DNA from: Phycisphaerae bacterium
Lineage (GTDB): Bacteria > Planctomycetota > Phycisphaerae > UBA1845
Assembly (NCBI GenBank): GCA_029260195.1
Contig: JAJDDS010000719.1
Location: 1 to 6,031, forward strand
Length of the DNA stretch: 6,031 nt
Direction: 5' to 3'
Shown piece by piece: positions 5,127-6,031 of the stretch; position 1 is the stretch's first letter, and each line of letters starts with the position of its first letter. Under the pieces are notes generated by a model. It searched no databases, was not told where the DNA came from, and worked only from the letters and a program-made list of their open reading frames with translations. The position numbers and the translations under genes were made by a program.

Positions 5127-6031
5127 CTATCGACTCCACCAACCCTTCTTCTTCTTCGGCTCTTCGGCGGGGGGTCGCTCCGCCTCATTCTCGATAAGTT
5201 TGAGCAGGTCCGCGTCGCTCATGTTCGGGCTCTTTATGCGGCGTAGCATGCGCAGCCGTTTCTGGATCGCGGGATCGAGTTCCTCGATGTTGATGGTCTC
5301 GCCCTGTTCGGCGGCCGGCGGTTCATCGGGCATCGCATCGACTTCCGGCGAATCCGACGTCGGCGTGGCGTCGTTGGTTGGCGCGATGACGGCGTTGTCG
5401 GAGACATCGGCACCCTCGGCTGCGGCGTCCGCCTCGACCCGAACAGTGGGTTGGGCGGCGGCGGGCATTGTGGCCTCCTTCTCCAATGACTCGCGAAACT
5501 CATCCAGCGATCGCCGGTGCTCTTCGAGGTTCTGCCGCCACTCATCGAGGTCCTGGCGCTCGCCTTCGAGTTCAGTGCGGGTAGTCGCAAGCGTTTGTTC
5601 CCGCGTGTCGAGTTCCGCCTTTCGCTGCGTGAGGGCGGCGTCTTGGTCGCGTTCGGTTGCTTTCTCGGCGACGGCCTGTTCCTGGTGGTCCTGGATCTGG
5701 TCCTCGAGCGTTTTCGTTCGTTCGAGCAGCGCGTATTTTTCTTCGGCGAGGCTGATTGCGGTTCGATTGGCGGCGTCCAACTGGCCCCGCAGTCGCGTGT
5801 GCTCCTCGTCTGATGCTGTGCGGTCAGCCTTCGAGCGTTCCTCCGCCTGCTCAGCCTGCAAACGCTGTTGCTCAAGCGATTTCCGCATGCGTTCGAGTTC
5901 GGCGGACTGAGCTTCGAGGCGTTCCCCCTCTCCGTGAATCCGCTGCCGCACGGCGTCGAGTTCTTTCTCGTCCGCGCCCACCCTCTCCACGCGGTCGGTA
6001 AGCTGTTTGTGTTCAGCATCGAGTTCCGCGC
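5127..6031 (-). CDS. Long coiled-coil protein with a short conserved-looking C-terminal module; N-terminus beyond the right window edge
   Basis: The frame is open from the right edge to a TAG at 5129-5127, giving 300 visible residues; the true start is outside the window. A GTG at 5990 is possible but the frame and the same coiled-coil composition continue upstream of it. Residues 1-186 are nearly pure coiled coil, rich in Glu, Gln, Arg, Leu and Ala, with no Pro or Cys. From L133 to L182 leucine recurs exactly every seventh residue, eight times. Residues 187-245 are an Ala/Pro/Asp/Glu-rich, probably disordered linker. Residues 246-285 form a compact helical segment (EELDPAIQKRLRMLRRIK, then SDADLLKLIENE). 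The protein ends in KKKKGWWSR, a basic and aromatic tail that could touch membrane lipid or a partner. No signal peptide, membrane segment or catalytic motif is visible. I do not recognise the family; a structural, scaffold or cell-envelope role is inference from composition alone. Confidence 0.8.
   Translation of the reverse strand, partial: AELDAEHKQLTDRVERVGADEKELDAVRQRIHGEGERLEAQSAELERMRKSLEQQRLQAEQAEERSKADRTASDEEHTRLRGQLDAANRTAISLAEEKYALLERTKTLEDQIQDHQEQAVAEKATERDQDAALTQRKAELDTREQTLATTRTELEGERQDLDEWRQNLEEHRRSLDEFRESLEKEATMPAAAQPTVRVEADAAAEGADVSDNAVIAPTNDATPTSDSPEVDAMPDEPPAAEQGETINIEELDPAIQKRLRMLRRIKSPNMSDADLLKLIENEAERPPAEEPKKKKGWWSR

Noticed and set aside
4393..5142. 249-residue Arg/Pro-rich open frame on the minus strand
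   Set aside because: Antisense to the SGNH gene, whose catalytic motifs are clear. Composition is typical of a GC-rich shadow frame.
5200..5910. 236-residue Ser-rich open frame on the plus strand
   Set aside because: It is antisense to the coiled-coil gene. Its Ser/Arg repeats are the mirror of Glu/Leu/Arg codons and contain no domain.
1..6031. CRISPR array, tRNA or rRNA gene, insertion sequence, toxin-antitoxin or defence module
   Set aside because: No spaced direct repeats, cloverleaf, transposase or defence-type domain was seen on either strand.

Overview
The window is GC-rich bacterial DNA carrying five protein genes, two of them cut by the window edges. Gene content (an FHA adaptor, a receiver-GGDEF protein, a membrane-anchored SGNH hydrolase of the GFRN type and a long coiled-coil protein), together with mostly weak Shine-Dalgarno sequences, fits a free-living Gram-negative-like bacterium. 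A planctomycete-type genome is a reasonable but weak guess. No rRNA, tRNA, CRISPR array, insertion sequence or phage gene is seen.

Layout from left to right. An FHA-domain protein (minus strand) runs off the left edge. It has a good sigma70-type promoter and a leader with an 8-bp inverted repeat. A 211-bp divergent gap follows, then hemW (plus), the radical-SAM haem chaperone. hemW converges with and overlaps by 48 bp a PleD-like response regulator/diguanylate cyclase (minus). A 310-bp divergent gap with three back-to-back palindromes precedes a three-helix membrane-anchored SGNH hydrolase (plus). That gene converges on a coiled-coil protein (minus) that runs off the right edge, with two hairpins at the junction.

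Each gene lies on the strand opposite to its neighbours, so no two of them form an operon and no shared pathway can be read from gene order. Two genes are regulatory: the FHA protein should read phospho-threonine signals, and the regulator should turn a phosphorelay signal into cyclic di-GMP. hemW is housekeeping (haem delivery to respiratory enzymes). The SGNH protein probably modifies an extracytoplasmic glycan or lipid. The coiled-coil protein looks structural and has no assigned function.

I find no convincing new multi-gene system. The points most worth a second look are the palindrome cluster upstream of the cyclase, the degenerate first receiver of the cyclase, the regular heptad array and distinctive C-terminus of the coiled-coil protein, the promoter plus leader hairpin of the FHA gene, and the overlapping convergent gene ends.
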